A DNA stretch of 64,000 bases, from the NCBI GenBank assembly GCA_018402425.1, contig JAGYIZ010000001.1, forward strand, positions 1 to 64,000, read 5' to 3'. The notes below the pieces were generated by a model. The model searched no databases. It saw nothing but the letters and a program-made list of their open reading frames with translations, and had not been told where the DNA came from. Source of the stretch: Candidatus Atribacteria bacterium. Lineage in GTDB: Bacteria; Atribacterota; Phoenicimicrobiia; Phoenicimicrobiales; Stramentimicrobiaceae. Of this stretch, positions 7,994 to 16,737 are shown piece after piece. Position 1 is the stretch's first letter. Each line of letters opens with the position of its first letter. Made by a program: the position numbers and the translations under genes.

Positions 7994-9958
7994 CTAATCT
8001 TTTGAAGAAATATGCCCTATTTTTTCTTTTTTGTCTATTAATATCTCCCATTGGGTAATCAGTTTATCCAGTTCATGATTAGTCTGATGCAAATCTATCT
8101 TAAGGTCCTGGACCATTGCAGAATTTTGCAATATTTCCTTTCGGCATAATTGTTCTTCAATAACGGCCTTTTGCTTATCCAGGCGATGAATTTTTTCTTC
8201 TATTGGCTGTAAATCTTTTTCTATTTCTTGTATTAATTGGTATTGTCGGTTCCTCTGTTCGGCTTGAACTCTTTTTTTCTGTTTTTCAATCGAGCTTGGT
8301 TTTAACTCTTTCTCATCTTTTATAAGATGAATTGTTTCTTTTTCCTTTTTTTCTAGAAGCATCTGGCGTTTTTGAATAAAATAAGAGTAATTACCGGGAT
8401 AGACATAAATTTTTCCTTCTTTTATCTCAACCACTTTATTGGCAAGCTGGTCCAGAAAAAAACGATCATGAGAAACAATAAGAATGGTTCCCTGGTATTG
8501 TTTTAAAGCCTGATGAAATATATGTTTTGTTCTGATATCGAGGTGATTTCCAGGCTCGTCCAAAATAAGAAAATTTGATTCATCCAATAACAATTTTGCC
8601 AAAGCCAGTCTGGATTTCTCTCCTCCGGATAACTGATTTACTAATTTATAAACACTGTCACCTGTAAAGAGGAAAGAACCTAAAAGATCTCTCTTTTCCT
8701 GATCAGTTAGTTTTTTACCATTTTTATCAATTTCTTCCCAAACAGAATGTTTATAATTCAAATTTTGTGCACTTTCCTGTGAAAAGAAGGCAATTTTCAC
8801 CTGGTAACCCCAATCCACTATACCTTCCCTGGGAAATTCAACTCCACTGATAATTCTTGATAATGTTGACTTGCCTGCACCATTAATACCGGTTAAAGCA
8901 ACCCGGTCACCTCGATGGATAGTAAGATCAACATTTTGAAAAACTGTTTTTTCTCCATATCCCTGACAAACATTTTTTAATCTTGCCACTTCTTCACCAC
9001 TTCTGGGGGCAGATGCAAACTGGAAATTAACTCTATGCAGAGATGTTTGTTTCTTGATTGGTCCAAGTTTTTCTAACATTTTAATTCTACTTTGAACCTG
9101 AGAAGCCTTGGTGGCTTTATAACGGAAACGTTCAATAAAACTTTCCAGATGGGCCTTTTTTTCTTGCAAGTGTTTTTGGTTTTTTTCCTGAATTTCTTTC
9201 TGTTTATCTTTTTCCATTAAGTAAAAACTGTAATTTCCTTTATAAAAGGTAATTTTTTGTTCAGCTAATTCTACGGTTTCCGTGACAACTTTATCCAAAA
9301 AATAACGGTCATGAGATATGACTATCAATGTTCCGTTAAAATTTGTTAACCAGTTTTCCAACCACTCCAAACTTTCGGTATCCATATGATTAGTCGGTTC
9401 ATCGAGTAATAAAATATCAGGTGAACTGACCAGTAATCCGGCTAGCACTACACGCATCTTCCATCCACCTGAAAAGGAAGAACATGGTTTTAACCAGTCC
9501 TGTTCGGTAAAACCCAATCCTTTGATGATGCTTTTTGCCCTTGCTTCAAAACTGTATCCCTTTTTATTCTCAAACTGGTTAGATGTTTTTTCGTACCGCT
9601 TGGAAACTCTTTTGAAATCTACAGTTGCTGAATTCATTCTTGACAGTTTTTCCTGATATTTTTTCATTTTATTTTCCAGTTGGACAATTCCTGCTATCTC
9701 TTGTAGGTAATCTCTAAGAAGATAATCTGAAAGAACAATTAAATCCTGGGGTAAATAACCTATCTTGTGATTGGCAGGTAAAATAACATCGCCTTCATCA
9801 GCTTCATGTTGCCCTGTTATAATCTTAAAAAGCGTAGTTTTGCCCGCACCGTTATCTCCTATCAACCCTACCCGACTACCAGCGGGAATTTGCCAATTCA
9901 AGTCATCAAATAGTGTTTTATCCGGAAAATCAACCTTAATATGTCTTAAAATAATCAT
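7994..9958 (-). CDS. ABC-F family ATPase (Uup/YdiF-like)
   Basis: This 654-residue soluble protein has two ABC ATPase domains and no membrane segments, the ABC-F layout. Domain 1 has Walker A GDNGAGKTT near residue 36, signature SFSGGWKMR and Walker B LLLDEPTNHMD. Domain 2 has GINGAGKST, LSGGEKSR and FLILDEPGNHLD. A charged linker separates them and the C-terminal 100 residues look like a coiled coil, as in Uup and YdiF. ABC-F proteins act at the ribosomal E site on stalled or damaged ribosomes, or protect against ribosome-targeting antibiotics. This one resembles the housekeeping group. It is monocistronic. Confidence 0.88.
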   Translation of the reverse strand: MIILRHIKVDFPDKTLFDDLNWQIPAGSRVGLIGDNGAGKTTLFKIITGQHEADEGDVILPANHKIGYLPQDLIVLSDYLLRDYLQEIAGIVQLENKMKKYQEKLSRMNSATVDFKRVSKRYEKTSNQFENKKGYSFEARAKSIIKGLGFTEQDWLKPCSSFSGGWKMRVVLAGLLVSSPDILLLDEPTNHMDTESLEWLENWLTNFNGTLIVISHDRYFLDKVVTETVELAEQKITFYKGNYSFYLMEKDKQKEIQEKNQKHLQEKKAHLESFIERFRYKATKASQVQSRIKMLEKLGPIKKQTSLHRVNFQFASAPRSGEEVARLKNVCQGYGEKTVFQNVDLTIHRGDRVALTGINGAGKSTLSRIISGVEFPREGIVDWGYQVKIAFFSQESAQNLNYKHSVWEEIDKNGKKLTDQEKRDLLGSFLFTGDSVYKLVNQLSGGEKSRLALAKLLLDESNFLILDEPGNHLDIRTKHIFHQALKQYQGTILIVSHDRFFLDQLANKVVEIKEGKIYVYPGNYSYFIQKRQMLLEKKEKETIHLIKDEKELKPSSIEKQKKRVQAEQRNRQYQLIQEIEKDLQPIEEKIHRLDKQKAVIEEQLCRKEILQNSAMVQDLKIDLHQTNHELDKLITQWEILIDKKEKIGHISSKD

Positions 9959-10212
9959 ATCTTAAAAACTTCTCTAAATATTATACTTTCTATATAATTT
10001 ATAATAGAATAATGAGCTTTTTTTGCAGCCGCATACCGTTTTAAGCAAAGCAATGTTTTTTTTCAAATGACTCCTGCAAAGGGTCTCCCCCCGTTAAAAT
10101 CAATAATAACAATCATAAAAACTATCCTTTATATCAAAAATCAAAATCATTATAAGATTAAAAGGGTAAATTTTAAATCGGGACTATTGTTTCTATATTG
10201 AGAAGATTGGCT
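9959..10212. other. Intergenic region without a gene
   Basis: This 254-base A+T-rich gap lies between the speE end and the ABC-F start, both read leftward. A TATAAT on the minus strand (9986-9981) may be the -10 of the ABC-F gene, but no convincing -35 is seen. No ORF or structured RNA is evident. Confidence 0.4.
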
Positions 10213-11079
10213 TTAATTACCCTGCTTAATGGATTTAAAAATGTCTTTGGAAAAAGCAGGAAGCATAAACGCAGCACGATGAATATCAGTATGGTAATAT
10301 TTTAAATCAGGCAACTGATTTGCTCTTTCGGACACTAAATGGTCAAGAGGATGATATTTCTTAGAACAAAAACTAAAACCAATCATACCACTGGGATAAG
10401 TCGGAACCATAGTATAATAATAATAAGGTATAGGAAATATTTTTTTTATGAATCGAAAAGTAGATTTAATAAAATCAGTATGCCAAAAAAGGGATTCTAA
10501 CTGGGTAACTGCAATTCCATCTTCTTTTAAAGCCCGAAAGAGAAAATGGTAAAATTGCTCGGTAAACAGGGTAGTCCCCGGACCAATTGGATCGGAAGAA
10601 TCAACAATAATTATATCATATTGATTTATCCTATTTTCCAAAAATTTTGCACCGTCCTCAAAAAAGGTATGCACTTTCTTATGATTAAAACTGTTAGCCA
10701 GTTTTGGAAAATATTCACGGCATATTTCAATAACCATTTTATCAATTTCACATACATCCACTCTATTTACTGAGGAATGTTTAATAATCTCACGAACAGT
10801 TCCACCGTCTCCTCCACCAATCACTAAAATATCTAGCGGCAAAGGATGAACACAAAGAGGCACATGGGCAATCATCTCGTGATATCCGGCCTCATCAGCC
10901 TCGGTGAGCATAATAATACCATCATTAATTAATACCTTGCCAAAAGCAGGGGTCTCAACTACACAAATTTCCTGAAAAGAGGAAATAACTTTTTTCAGGA
11001 CGTTATCACCTTTTATCTGTAGATAACGTCCTTTTTCTTTTTCGTATTGATCTCCAAACCACAATTCTAACTTACTCAA
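10213..11079 (-). CDS. speE: Polyamine aminopropyltransferase (spermidine synthase)
   Basis: SpeE transfers the aminopropyl group of decarboxylated AdoMet to putrescine or a related diamine. The 288 residues include the N-terminal beta domain (LWFGDQYEKEKGRYLQIKG), the AdoMet-binding VIGGGDGGTVRE, DVCEIDKMVIE and the substrate-contacting VDSSDPIGPG with the conserved Asp. The start is TTG at 11079 with AAGGAAG eight bases upstream. It follows the two speD-type genes by five bases, forming one operon. Confidence 0.95.
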   Translation of the reverse strand: MSKLELWFGDQYEKEKGRYLQIKGDNVLKKVISSFQEICVVETPAFGKVLINDGIIMLTEADEAGYHEMIAHVPLCVHPLPLDILVIGGGDGGTVREIIKHSSVNRVDVCEIDKMVIEICREYFPKLANSFNHKKVHTFFEDGAKFLENRINQYDIIIVDSSDPIGPGTTLFTEQFYHFLFRALKEDGIAVTQLESLFWHTDFIKSTFRFIKKIFPIPYYYYTMVPTYPSGMIGFSFCSKKYHPLDHLVSERANQLPDLKYYHTDIHRAAFMLPAFSKDIFKSIKQGN

Positions 11080-11084
11080 GATGA

Positions 11085-11477
11085 TTACTTCCTTAAGGTA
11101 TAATAAATTCTAATGTCTTTTGCTTTAAAATATTTTTGTGTAAAATCAGCAGCTAGCTGTGGATCATAATATTTACAGCTAAAAATATCAATATAGGCAT
11201 GGTTTGTTAAATTGGCAAAATGACCTGATATCAAAGATGTTTCAATCAATTGAATCATAGAATATCCTGCTACTCTTTCATCTTCACCAAAATTAACTAC
11301 CTGGGTATCACCAAATTTTTTCATTTCTATCAACTGACATAACTCATCTACATAACGCTTGATAGCTTCCGCATCCCGTATTAAATCAGGATTACAATGA
11401 TGCAAATCAATACTGGTAAGTAAACCCCATATATTATCTTTGGTATATTTTTCTTTTAATTCTTTTAACTTTTCCAT
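11085..11477 (-). CDS. Divergent AdoMet decarboxylase paralogue (SpeD-like)
   Basis: This 130-residue protein sits between speD and speE, one base after speD and five before speE. It aligns with class 1b AdoMet decarboxylase over the active-site region. Ser81, His86 and Cys101 (in SLISGHFANL and YIDIFSCKYYD) have exactly the spacing of Ser63, His68 and Cys83 in the neighbouring SpeD. The Glu before the pyruvoyl-forming Ser is Thr80 here, and the Trp-Pro-Glu after the His is lost. It may be a regulatory, prozyme-like partner of SpeD, a decarboxylase for another amine precursor, or an aminopropylation accessory. The relationship is my alignment by eye; the function is inferred. Confidence 0.7.
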   Translation of the reverse strand: MEKLKELKEKYTKDNIWGLLTSIDLHHCNPDLIRDAEAIKRYVDELCQLIEMKKFGDTQVVNFGEDERVAGYSMIQLIETSLISGHFANLTNHAYIDIFSCKYYDPQLAADFTQKYFKAKDIRIYYTLRK

Positions 11478-11478
11478 T

Positions 11479-11877
11479 TTAAAAAACCCCCACTTTTGGA
11501 GAAACTTTTCTATTTATTTTTATCGGAAAACGAATATTTCCTCTTCTCATTTCTGTTACTGATACAGTCTTAACATTCAGCTCTTTTTCAATATAATCCA
11601 GTGCCTTCTGACTATCAACACTATGTCCGCAAGTAAAAATATCCAAAGCAGCATAGCCATATTCCGGCCAGGTGTGAATGGTAAAATGGGATTCAGCAAT
11701 AATAATAACACCACTGACTCCCTGTGGGGCAAATTGATGAAAAGATGTTTTTAGAGCAGTGGCTCCGGAAATACGAACTGCCTCTTCCAACACCATTTCC
11801 AATTTACCAAGATCATTCAGTTTCTCTGAATCACATTCATACAATTCTACCAAAAGATGATTTCCTAAATAATCCAT
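11479..11877 (-). CDS. speD: S-adenosylmethionine decarboxylase proenzyme
   Basis: This 132-residue class 1b enzyme (also called SpeH) self-cleaves between Glu62 and Ser63 in AESHFTIHTWPE to form its pyruvoyl cofactor, then decarboxylates AdoMet for polyamine synthesis. Catalytic His68 and Cys83 are present and match Thermotoga maritima numbering. It is first in the speD-speD'-speE operon; AGAGGG precedes the ATG. No arginine, ornithine or agmatine enzyme is nearby, so putrescine comes from elsewhere. Confidence 0.95.
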   Translation of the reverse strand: MDYLGNHLLVELYECDSEKLNDLGKLEMVLEEAVRISGATALKTSFHQFAPQGVSGVIIIAESHFTIHTWPEYGYAALDIFTCGHSVDSQKALDYIEKELNVKTVSVTEMRRGNIRFPIKINRKVSPKVGVF

Positions 11878-12037
11878 TTTTTCTGACCCTCTTATTTACA
11901 TTAAAATTATCTATGAACTAAAATAAAATAACAGAAAAATTTCTAAAAATCAATCTTTTTTTAGAATAATTGCATTATCTCCCACCAAATATAGCTATAT
12001 TGCTCCTTCTACTTTTTCTAAACACCTTATGGCTCTA

Positions 12038-12739
12038 TTAATCAACCAAATCAAGGGCTAATTCAACCATTTGGTTAAAGGTTTTTTCTCTTTCTTCTGA
12101 ACTGGTTTCTTCGCCTGAAATTAAGCTATCACTGACAGTCAAAATAGAAAGTGCCATTACTTTGAATTTTGCTGCTATTGTATACAGTGCTGCTGTCTCC
12201 ATTTCTACAGCAAGCGCACCATAATTAGCCCAGAGCTGCCAATGATTAGGATCATCATGGTAAAACATATCGGTTGTCAATACACTGCCGATTTTTACAG
12301 CTAAATCTCTTTGTTCGGCAATAGATACAGCTTTTCTTATTAGCTGATAGCAGGCAGTTGGTGCATAGTCCTTCCCATTAAAGCGAATCTTGTTTATACT
12401 GGAATCAGTGGATGCACTCATGGCTAATATAATATCACGAACTTTCACATCAGGTTGGAGGGAGCCACAACTGCCAATCCGAATTAGATTACCTACTTGA
12501 TATTGATTAATTAATTCATGTAAATAAATAGAAATCGAAGGTATGCCCATCCCGGTCCCCTGAACAGATACTAATTTTCCCTGATAACGTCCTGTAAAAC
12601 CATACATCCCCCTCACCCTGTTATAGCAATACACTTCTTCCAAATAATTTTCAGCAATATATTTTGCTCTCATAGGGTCTCCCGGCAATAATACAGTTGG
12701 AGCTATATCTCCTGCCTCAGCACCAATATGTATACTCAT
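12038..12739 (-). CDS. deoD: Purine nucleoside phosphorylase DeoD-type
   Basis: DeoD splits purine (deoxy)nucleosides with phosphate. The 233-residue protein has the hexameric-type pattern: [22 protein letters not shown] at the start (shown here in part), [25 protein letters not shown], and VEMETAALY with the ribose-contacting Glu. I start at the ATG at 12739 because AGGAGG lies seven bases upstream and the product then has the family's usual N terminus. A further in-frame start at 12829 would add 30 unconserved residues. Confidence 0.95.
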   Translation of the reverse strand: MSIHIGAEAGDIAPTVLLPGDPMRAKYIAENYLEEVYCYNRVRGMYGFTGRYQGKLVSVQGTGMGIPSISIYLHELINQYQVGNLIRIGSCGSLQPDVKVRDIILAMSASTDSSINKIRFNGKDYAPTACYQLIRKAVSIAEQRDLAVKIGSVLTTDMFYHDDPNHWQLWANYGALAVEMETAALYTIAAKFKVMALSILTVSDSLISGEETSSEEREKTFNQMVELALDLVD

Positions 12740-12983
12740 TTTAACCTCCTGATAAAATATATTAACAGATTTAGAAATATCTTTTTTAAAAATAATCTCA
12801 TTGATGAACCTATATAGAAAAATTACCATGTTTAACCTGTGATTTCAATTTATTTTTACTACATCTACATATTTTGTTTTTGAGACATCTGATAATGTAC
12901 CTCTTTATTCATAGTGACATTTTATCAAGATAATTAATAAGGTGACATTATCATAAAATATTAACAATATTTTCGAAATATCC

Positions 12984-13011
12984 TTGACATTATAAAAAAC
13001 AGTGCTATAAT
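12984..13011 (+). promoter_or_regulatory. Consensus sigma-A promoter
   Basis: Perfect TTGACA (12984-12989), a 16-bp spacer and perfect TATAAT (13006-13011). The predicted start is near 13018. This is the best-matching promoter in the window. Confidence 0.75.
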
Positions 13012-13017
13012 ATTTCT

Positions 13018-13107
13018 GGTTTGATTAAAATAAACCATTAAATATTCTTTTCATTTTTATACCTCCTTTCAAACCCGTTTTGCTTTTTAAGGCAAAACGG
13101 GTTTTTT
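13018..13107 (+). ncRNA. Candidate small RNA or pgsB leader attenuator
   Basis: Transcription from the consensus promoter would give a roughly 90-nt RNA. It would have a 5' hairpin (GGTTT at about 13019-13023 with AAACC at about 13032-13036), an unpaired ACCTCCTTTC stretch (13061-13070), and then a strong terminator. The CCTCC stretch can pair with Shine-Dalgarno sequences, as in C-rich-motif Firmicutes sRNAs such as RsaE/RoxS. Alternatively it is a leader whose terminator controls pgsBC. No known family is recognised. Confidence 0.5.
13071..13107 (+). terminator. Intrinsic terminator upstream of pgsB
   Basis: A perfect 13-bp stem, AAACCCGTTTTGC at 13071-13083 with GCAAAACGGGTTT at 13092-13104, loop of eight, runs into six T. 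It lies between the promoter at 12984 and pgsB, so read-through or a second promoter is needed for pgsB. Confidence 0.85.
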
Positions 13108-13180
13108 ATTTCTATTTACAATTCAATAATTTTCAGTTAGCATTAAGAAATCATTAACATAAAAAGGTAGCACACTTTAA

Positions 13181-14362
13181 ATGTATCTTTTAACAATTTT
13201 TACAATTTTAATACTTCTACTGGGATTTTTAGAATATTATTTTCACCAAAAAAGAATTAACAAGATTCCTATTCGTATTCATGTTAACGGAACCCGGGGG
13301 AAATCGACTACCGTAAGACTGATTGCTGCCAGCCTAAGGGAAGCAGGATATCGGGTTTTAGCTAAAACAACTGGAACATCTCCTAGAATTATTCTGGAAA
13401 ACGGACAAGAAGAAACAATTAAACGTAAAGGTGCTGCCAATATTATTGAGCAAAAATATTTCATTAAGAAAGCAGTGGTAAAAAATTGTAATGCCATAGT
13501 TATAGAATGTATGGCAGTTCACCCGGAAAACCAATGGGTAAGTGAGCATCAGTTAGTCAAATCCACAATTGGAGTAATTACCAATGTCCGAGAAGATCAC
13601 CAGGATGTTTATGGTCCTTCTTTAAAAGATTGTGCTGAAGCCCTAAAGTTAACCATCCCCAAAAAAGGTTATCTGGTAACCGCTGAAAAGAAATTTTTTT
13701 CTCTATTTCAACAACAAGCTAAAAAATTAAAAACACAATGTCTTCTAGCTGATCCGAATAAAATGATTCAAGATGAGAATGTAAAATCAGAAAACTTTTA
13801 TTTTAGAGACAATGTAGCCATTACCCTTCAAATAGGGAACCTCTTAGGTATTAATAAAAAAACTATTCTGCATGGTATTTCCAAAGCAACTCCTGATCCG
13901 GGAGCTTTGACTATCTACCAATTGGAGCAAGATAAAAAGCAATTATGGTTTATCAACGCATTTGCCGCCAATGACAGGGAATCAATACTAATAATCTGGG
14001 ATAAAATCAATCAATTATTACCAAAAAAAATGGATGATTCCCAAAGAATAGCAATCATAAATCATCGTGATGACCGTATTACCAGGACTCTTCAATTTGA
14101 TAAAATATTAACTCGAGACCTTCGTTTTGATTATTTAATGTTAGCCGGGCCTACCAGTAGATTGAGTGAGAGAAAATTACTTCAATTTGGTTATCCCTCT
14201 AAACAAATTTATCGAATCAATAAGAGAGAAACGGCATCTGATGTAGTAAAAAAAATATTCAGGCTAAGCAAAAAAAATATTATTGTATACGGGTTAGGCA
14301 ATACTCGTGGTTTTGGTATGGAAATAATGGAATACCTAAAAGAAAAGGGAGACAAGATATGA
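13181..14362 (+). CDS. pgsB: PgsB/CapB-type poly-gamma-glutamate synthase ATPase subunit
   Basis: PgsB-family proteins are Mur-ligase-like amide ligases that polymerise glutamate. The 393 residues begin with a membrane helix (about 1-20), followed by the nucleotide loop VNGTRGKSTT near residue 37, NVREDHQDVYG and a C-terminal VYGLGNTRGFG. It overlaps pgsC by four bases (ATGA). The PgsA and PgsE partners are absent in this window. Other PgsBC-like pairs make different products, so the polymer is uncertain. Confidence 0.88.
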   Translation: MYLLTIFTILILLLGFLEYYFHQKRINKIPIRIHVNGTRGKSTTVRLIAASLREAGYRVLAKTTGTSPRIILENGQEETIKRKGAANIIEQKYFIKKAVVKNCNAIVIECMAVHPENQWVSEHQLVKSTIGVITNVREDHQDVYGPSLKDCAEALKLTIPKKGYLVTAEKKFFSLFQQQAKKLKTQCLLADPNKMIQDENVKSENFYFRDNVAITLQIGNLLGINKKTILHGISKATPDPGALTIYQLEQDKKQLWFINAFAANDRESILIIWDKINQLLPKKMDDSQRIAIINHRDDRITRTLQFDKILTRDLRFDYLMLAGPTSRLSERKLLQFGYPSKQIYRINKRETASDVVKKIFRLSKKNIIVYGLGNTRGFGMEIMEYLKEKGDKI

Positions 14363-14802
14363 TTTATCAAGCAATCGGAATCGGTATTGCAATAGGCTTT
14401 CTATTCTATGAATTAGTTGGATTATCACCCGGAGGAATTGTAGTACCTGGTTACATTGCCTTATTTATAGATCAGCCTTTGCGTATCATGGTTACCGTTG
14501 CTATTGCCATTCTAACCTACTATATTGTTTCTTTTTTATCCAACTATCTCATACTTTATGGTAAAAGACGGTTTCTAAGTATGATACTTATTAGCTTTCT
14601 GGTTAAATGGATTGTAGAAAGTTTTATTTTTCAATTCCCTGTTACTAATATTGAAATACAAAGCATTGGCTATATCATTCCTGGCTTATTGGCTAATGAG
14701 ATGAAGAGACAAGGAATTATCCCAACCTTACTAGCAATGTCTATTGTAGCAATACTGGTTCGTCTAATTTCTTTATTTATTTCTTTATTAGTTATATATT
14801 AA
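14359..14802 (+). CDS. pgsC: PgsC/CapC-type poly-gamma-glutamate synthase membrane subunit
   Basis: A 147-residue, strongly hydrophobic protein with about five membrane segments and the PgsC pattern GLSPGGIVVPGYIALF near residue 24. It is translationally coupled to pgsB by a four-base overlap and is the expected membrane partner for the ATPase. Length matches the family. Confidence 0.88.
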   Translation: MIYQAIGIGIAIGFLFYELVGLSPGGIVVPGYIALFIDQPLRIMVTVAIAILTYYIVSFLSNYLILYGKRRFLSMILISFLVKWIVESFIFQFPVTNIEIQSIGYIIPGLLANEMKRQGIIPTLLAMSIVAILVRLISLFISLLVIY

Positions 14803-14836
14803 AACAAGGGTATGGCAATTGCCATACCCTTGTTTT
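14801..14836. terminator. Bidirectional terminator after pgsC
   Basis: A perfect 36-base palindrome (AAAACAAGGGTATGGCAA and its complement) overlaps the pgsC stop codon. It has A/T tails on both sides and separates pgsC from the leftward dipeptidase remnant. Confidence 0.85.
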
Positions 14837-14877
14837 TGGGTATCTTATATTTAACTATACAACTTTGATGTATTATA

Positions 14878-15240
14878 TTACTCAATTGGAGTTAAATTAT
14901 CTTCTTGTACAACAAGGCGTTGATACCATTCAGGCAATTTAATACTTCCGGTTTTTCGTTGACCATCTTCGATGGTATAGATTTTAAAATGATTATATTT
15001 TACAAAGAGGTCATCACCTAATTCCCACCAGGCATCAACTACCTGATTGGCATTGTCTATACAATAATCAGTAAGATATTCCCTGGCTTTTTCAGGATCC
15101 TCTAGATACAGATCATATGCTTTCATATCTACTGAAGATGTGTGGGTCAAAGCATCGCCTTCCCATTTATAACGGGCTTCTTTGACATCTTCTATTAATA
15201 CATCATAGGCAACTGCCGTATGGAAATCAACATAATCCAT
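14878..15240 (-). pseudogene. C-terminal remnant of a C69-family dipeptidase
   Basis: The 120-codon frame resembles only the last part of C69 (PepD-type) dipeptidases: a DPEKAREYLTDYCIDNANQVV segment (19 residues of it conserved) followed by DAWWELGDDLFVKYNHF. Those enzymes are about 450-550 residues, and the N-terminal nucleophile Cys domain is missing, because the neighbouring esterase gene ends 28 bases upstream. It is probably a degraded gene end, though expression as a short protein cannot be excluded. The assignment is from recalled family sequence. Confidence 0.6.
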
Positions 15241-15267
15241 AGCCTTAAACGAAAATATGATTTAATA

Positions 15268-16200
15268 TTATTTATCTGATAAACCTCTCAGCCAATCAAG
15301 AATTACGGGAAAAACAGGATCATTTTCTTTTCCCAGGTCATAATCAATGGAAACATGATCCTTGTTAGGAAAATGAAATATAGTCGCATTGTAACCATAT
15401 TCGCATAACTTCTGGGCAAAGTTTTCATTTACTGTTTTTGATATTTCTCTACCATCGGCTACCAATAATAAAAAAGGTGGAATTGTCTTTCCTTCTTTAA
15501 TGTGATTAATCGGAGAGGCTATCTCCCAATCCCGGGGATTATCTCCAAAAGCCCAGGAGAAGAGATATTGGTTTTCCGGTTCTGCAGAAAATAATGAGGG
15601 AAGATAATAAGCAGCACTATCTATCCCAATAATTCCATTAATATCAGAAGGCTTCAAATTGAAGGTAGCTAAATATTGTTCATCAAGTGTTATCAAAGCT
15701 GCCAGATGTCCACCCGCTGAATGCCCCATAAGGTAAATCTTTTCCGGATCACCACCATATTCCTGGATATGATTCTTTACCCAGGAAAAGGCATGGGCAA
15801 CATCCTGTGCATGGGCCGGAAATTGATGATCTGGTGAAAGACGATAATTTATACTAATATAAATATAACCCTGGGAAGTAAAGGACTTTGCTTTATAACT
15901 CAACCCTCCTTTATCTCCTAATACCCAGGTACCACCATGTATATAAATAATAACAGGACAGGATTGGCAATCTTCTGGTTGATATATATCCAGGAGATGG
16001 GATTTACTTTGGTTATCGTGTTCATAAGTATCTTCGGCATAGTTAATGTCAGTATGGATTTGTACATGATTCCACTGAATTTGTGCCAGACAGATTTGAC
16101 TAAAACAAAGAAAAAAGAAGATAGTAAATATCAATATTAAAAAAAGATACTTTTTATTCTTTCTTCTTTTTACCATCTTATCCAACTTTGTATTTTGCAA
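15268..16200 (-). CDS. Secreted or membrane-anchored alpha/beta-hydrolase (esterase/lipase type)
   Basis: This 310-residue carboxylesterase of the HSL/BD-FAE group (COG0657) has an N-terminal signal or anchor helix (about 18-40, ending CLAQ). It has oxyanion motif YIHGGTW, nucleophile Ser in GHSAGGHLA, an acid residue near LLLVADGRE, and catalytic His in NKDHVSID. The substrate is unknown; related enzymes deacylate short esters. It is monocistronic, beside the dipeptidase remnant. Confidence 0.85.
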   Translation of the reverse strand: MQNTKLDKMVKRRKNKKYLFLILIFTIFFFLCFSQICLAQIQWNHVQIHTDINYAEDTYEHDNQSKSHLLDIYQPEDCQSCPVIIYIHGGTWVLGDKGGLSYKAKSFTSQGYIYISINYRLSPDHQFPAHAQDVAHAFSWVKNHIQEYGGDPEKIYLMGHSAGGHLAALITLDEQYLATFNLKPSDINGIIGIDSAAYYLPSLFSAEPENQYLFSWAFGDNPRDWEIASPINHIKEGKTIPPFLLLVADGREISKTVNENFAQKLCEYGYNATIFHFPNKDHVSIDYDLGKENDPVFPVILDWLRGLSDK

Positions 16201-16296
16201 TATGTATTTTAATGTTTGTGTATCAAAATGTGGGCTAATCGAGGTTTTATAAATTTGGACTTTGCTAAACCGAATAACTAAGCTGGTCTTGATACT

Positions 16297-16334
16297 AACA
16301 AAGCAGGTGGAGAATTTCCCCCACCTGCTTTGTT
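16297..16334. terminator. Stem-loop between the esterase and desulfoferrodoxin genes
   Basis: A perfect 14-bp stem, AACAAAGCAGGTGG (16297-16310) with its complement at 16321-16334 and a ten-base loop, lies just past the desulfoferrodoxin stop codon. Only a short T tract follows on the minus strand. Confidence 0.7.
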
Positions 16335-16342
16335 ATGAACTG

Positions 16343-16723
16343 TTATTGTTCGTATTTCCATAATTTGTGAACATTACAGTACTCTCTGACTTTTTGCAAC
16401 CCTTCTACATCCTCAAATTCTGCTTCAGGTGCATCTCCCGGTTTTAGGAATTTTTTACATGCACCTTTATCAGTGATAACCTGTATCCATTCAATGTAAT
16501 GTTTTTCTTCCATAGGATGAATGGTAGAGCCAACTACAACTTTAATGCCATTTTCGGTTTCTTCGACAACCGGGACATGTTTTTCCTTAGCCTGCTCAGC
16601 AGTCTGCTCTTCCATTAACTCCATAGGTTCACCGCAACAGACCAGTTCACCTTTACCACCATGTAGAACTTCTACAATATTTCCGCAAATATTACACTTA
16701 TAAATTTCATATTTCTTAGCCAT
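16343..16723 (-). CDS. dfx: Desulfoferrodoxin (superoxide reductase)
   Basis: This enzyme reduces superoxide to peroxide without making oxygen, a typical anaerobe defence. The 126 residues contain the N-terminal rubredoxin-like site (Cys10, Cys13, Cys29, Cys30) and the catalytic iron site (His49, His69, His75, Cys116, His119), all ligands matching the Desulfovibrio protein. I start at the ATG at 16723; AGGAG lies ten bases upstream, and the GTG at 16732 is closer than ribosome spacing allows. It is last in the perR-ferritin-prx-dfx operon, whose other members can dispose of the peroxide and iron. Confidence 0.96.
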   Translation of the reverse strand: MAKKYEIYKCNICGNIVEVLHGGKGELVCCGEPMELMEEQTAEQAKEKHVPVVEETENGIKVVVGSTIHPMEEKHYIEWIQVITDKGACKKFLKPGDAPEAEFEDVEGLQKVREYCNVHKLWKYEQ

Positions 16724-16737
16724 CTTCAACACACTCC

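Larger units (their letters stand above)
12740..13180. other. Divergent intergenic region deoD/pgsB
   Basis: This 441-base gap holds the deoD leader, a strong plus-strand promoter (12984-13011), an RNA unit of about 90 nt and its terminator (13071-13107), and about 70 bases before pgsB. No protein gene is seen on the plus strand. On the minus strand an AGGAGGT at about 13069-13063 precedes a nine-codon ORF, which I judge too weak to call. Confidence 0.5.

Noticed and set aside
13024-13069. Minus-strand leader peptide gene (AGGAGGT followed by a nine-codon ORF) near 13069-13024
   Set aside because: No minus-strand promoter was found on its upstream side, and the same bases are explained by the plus-strand RNA; a small peptide remains possible but unsupported.
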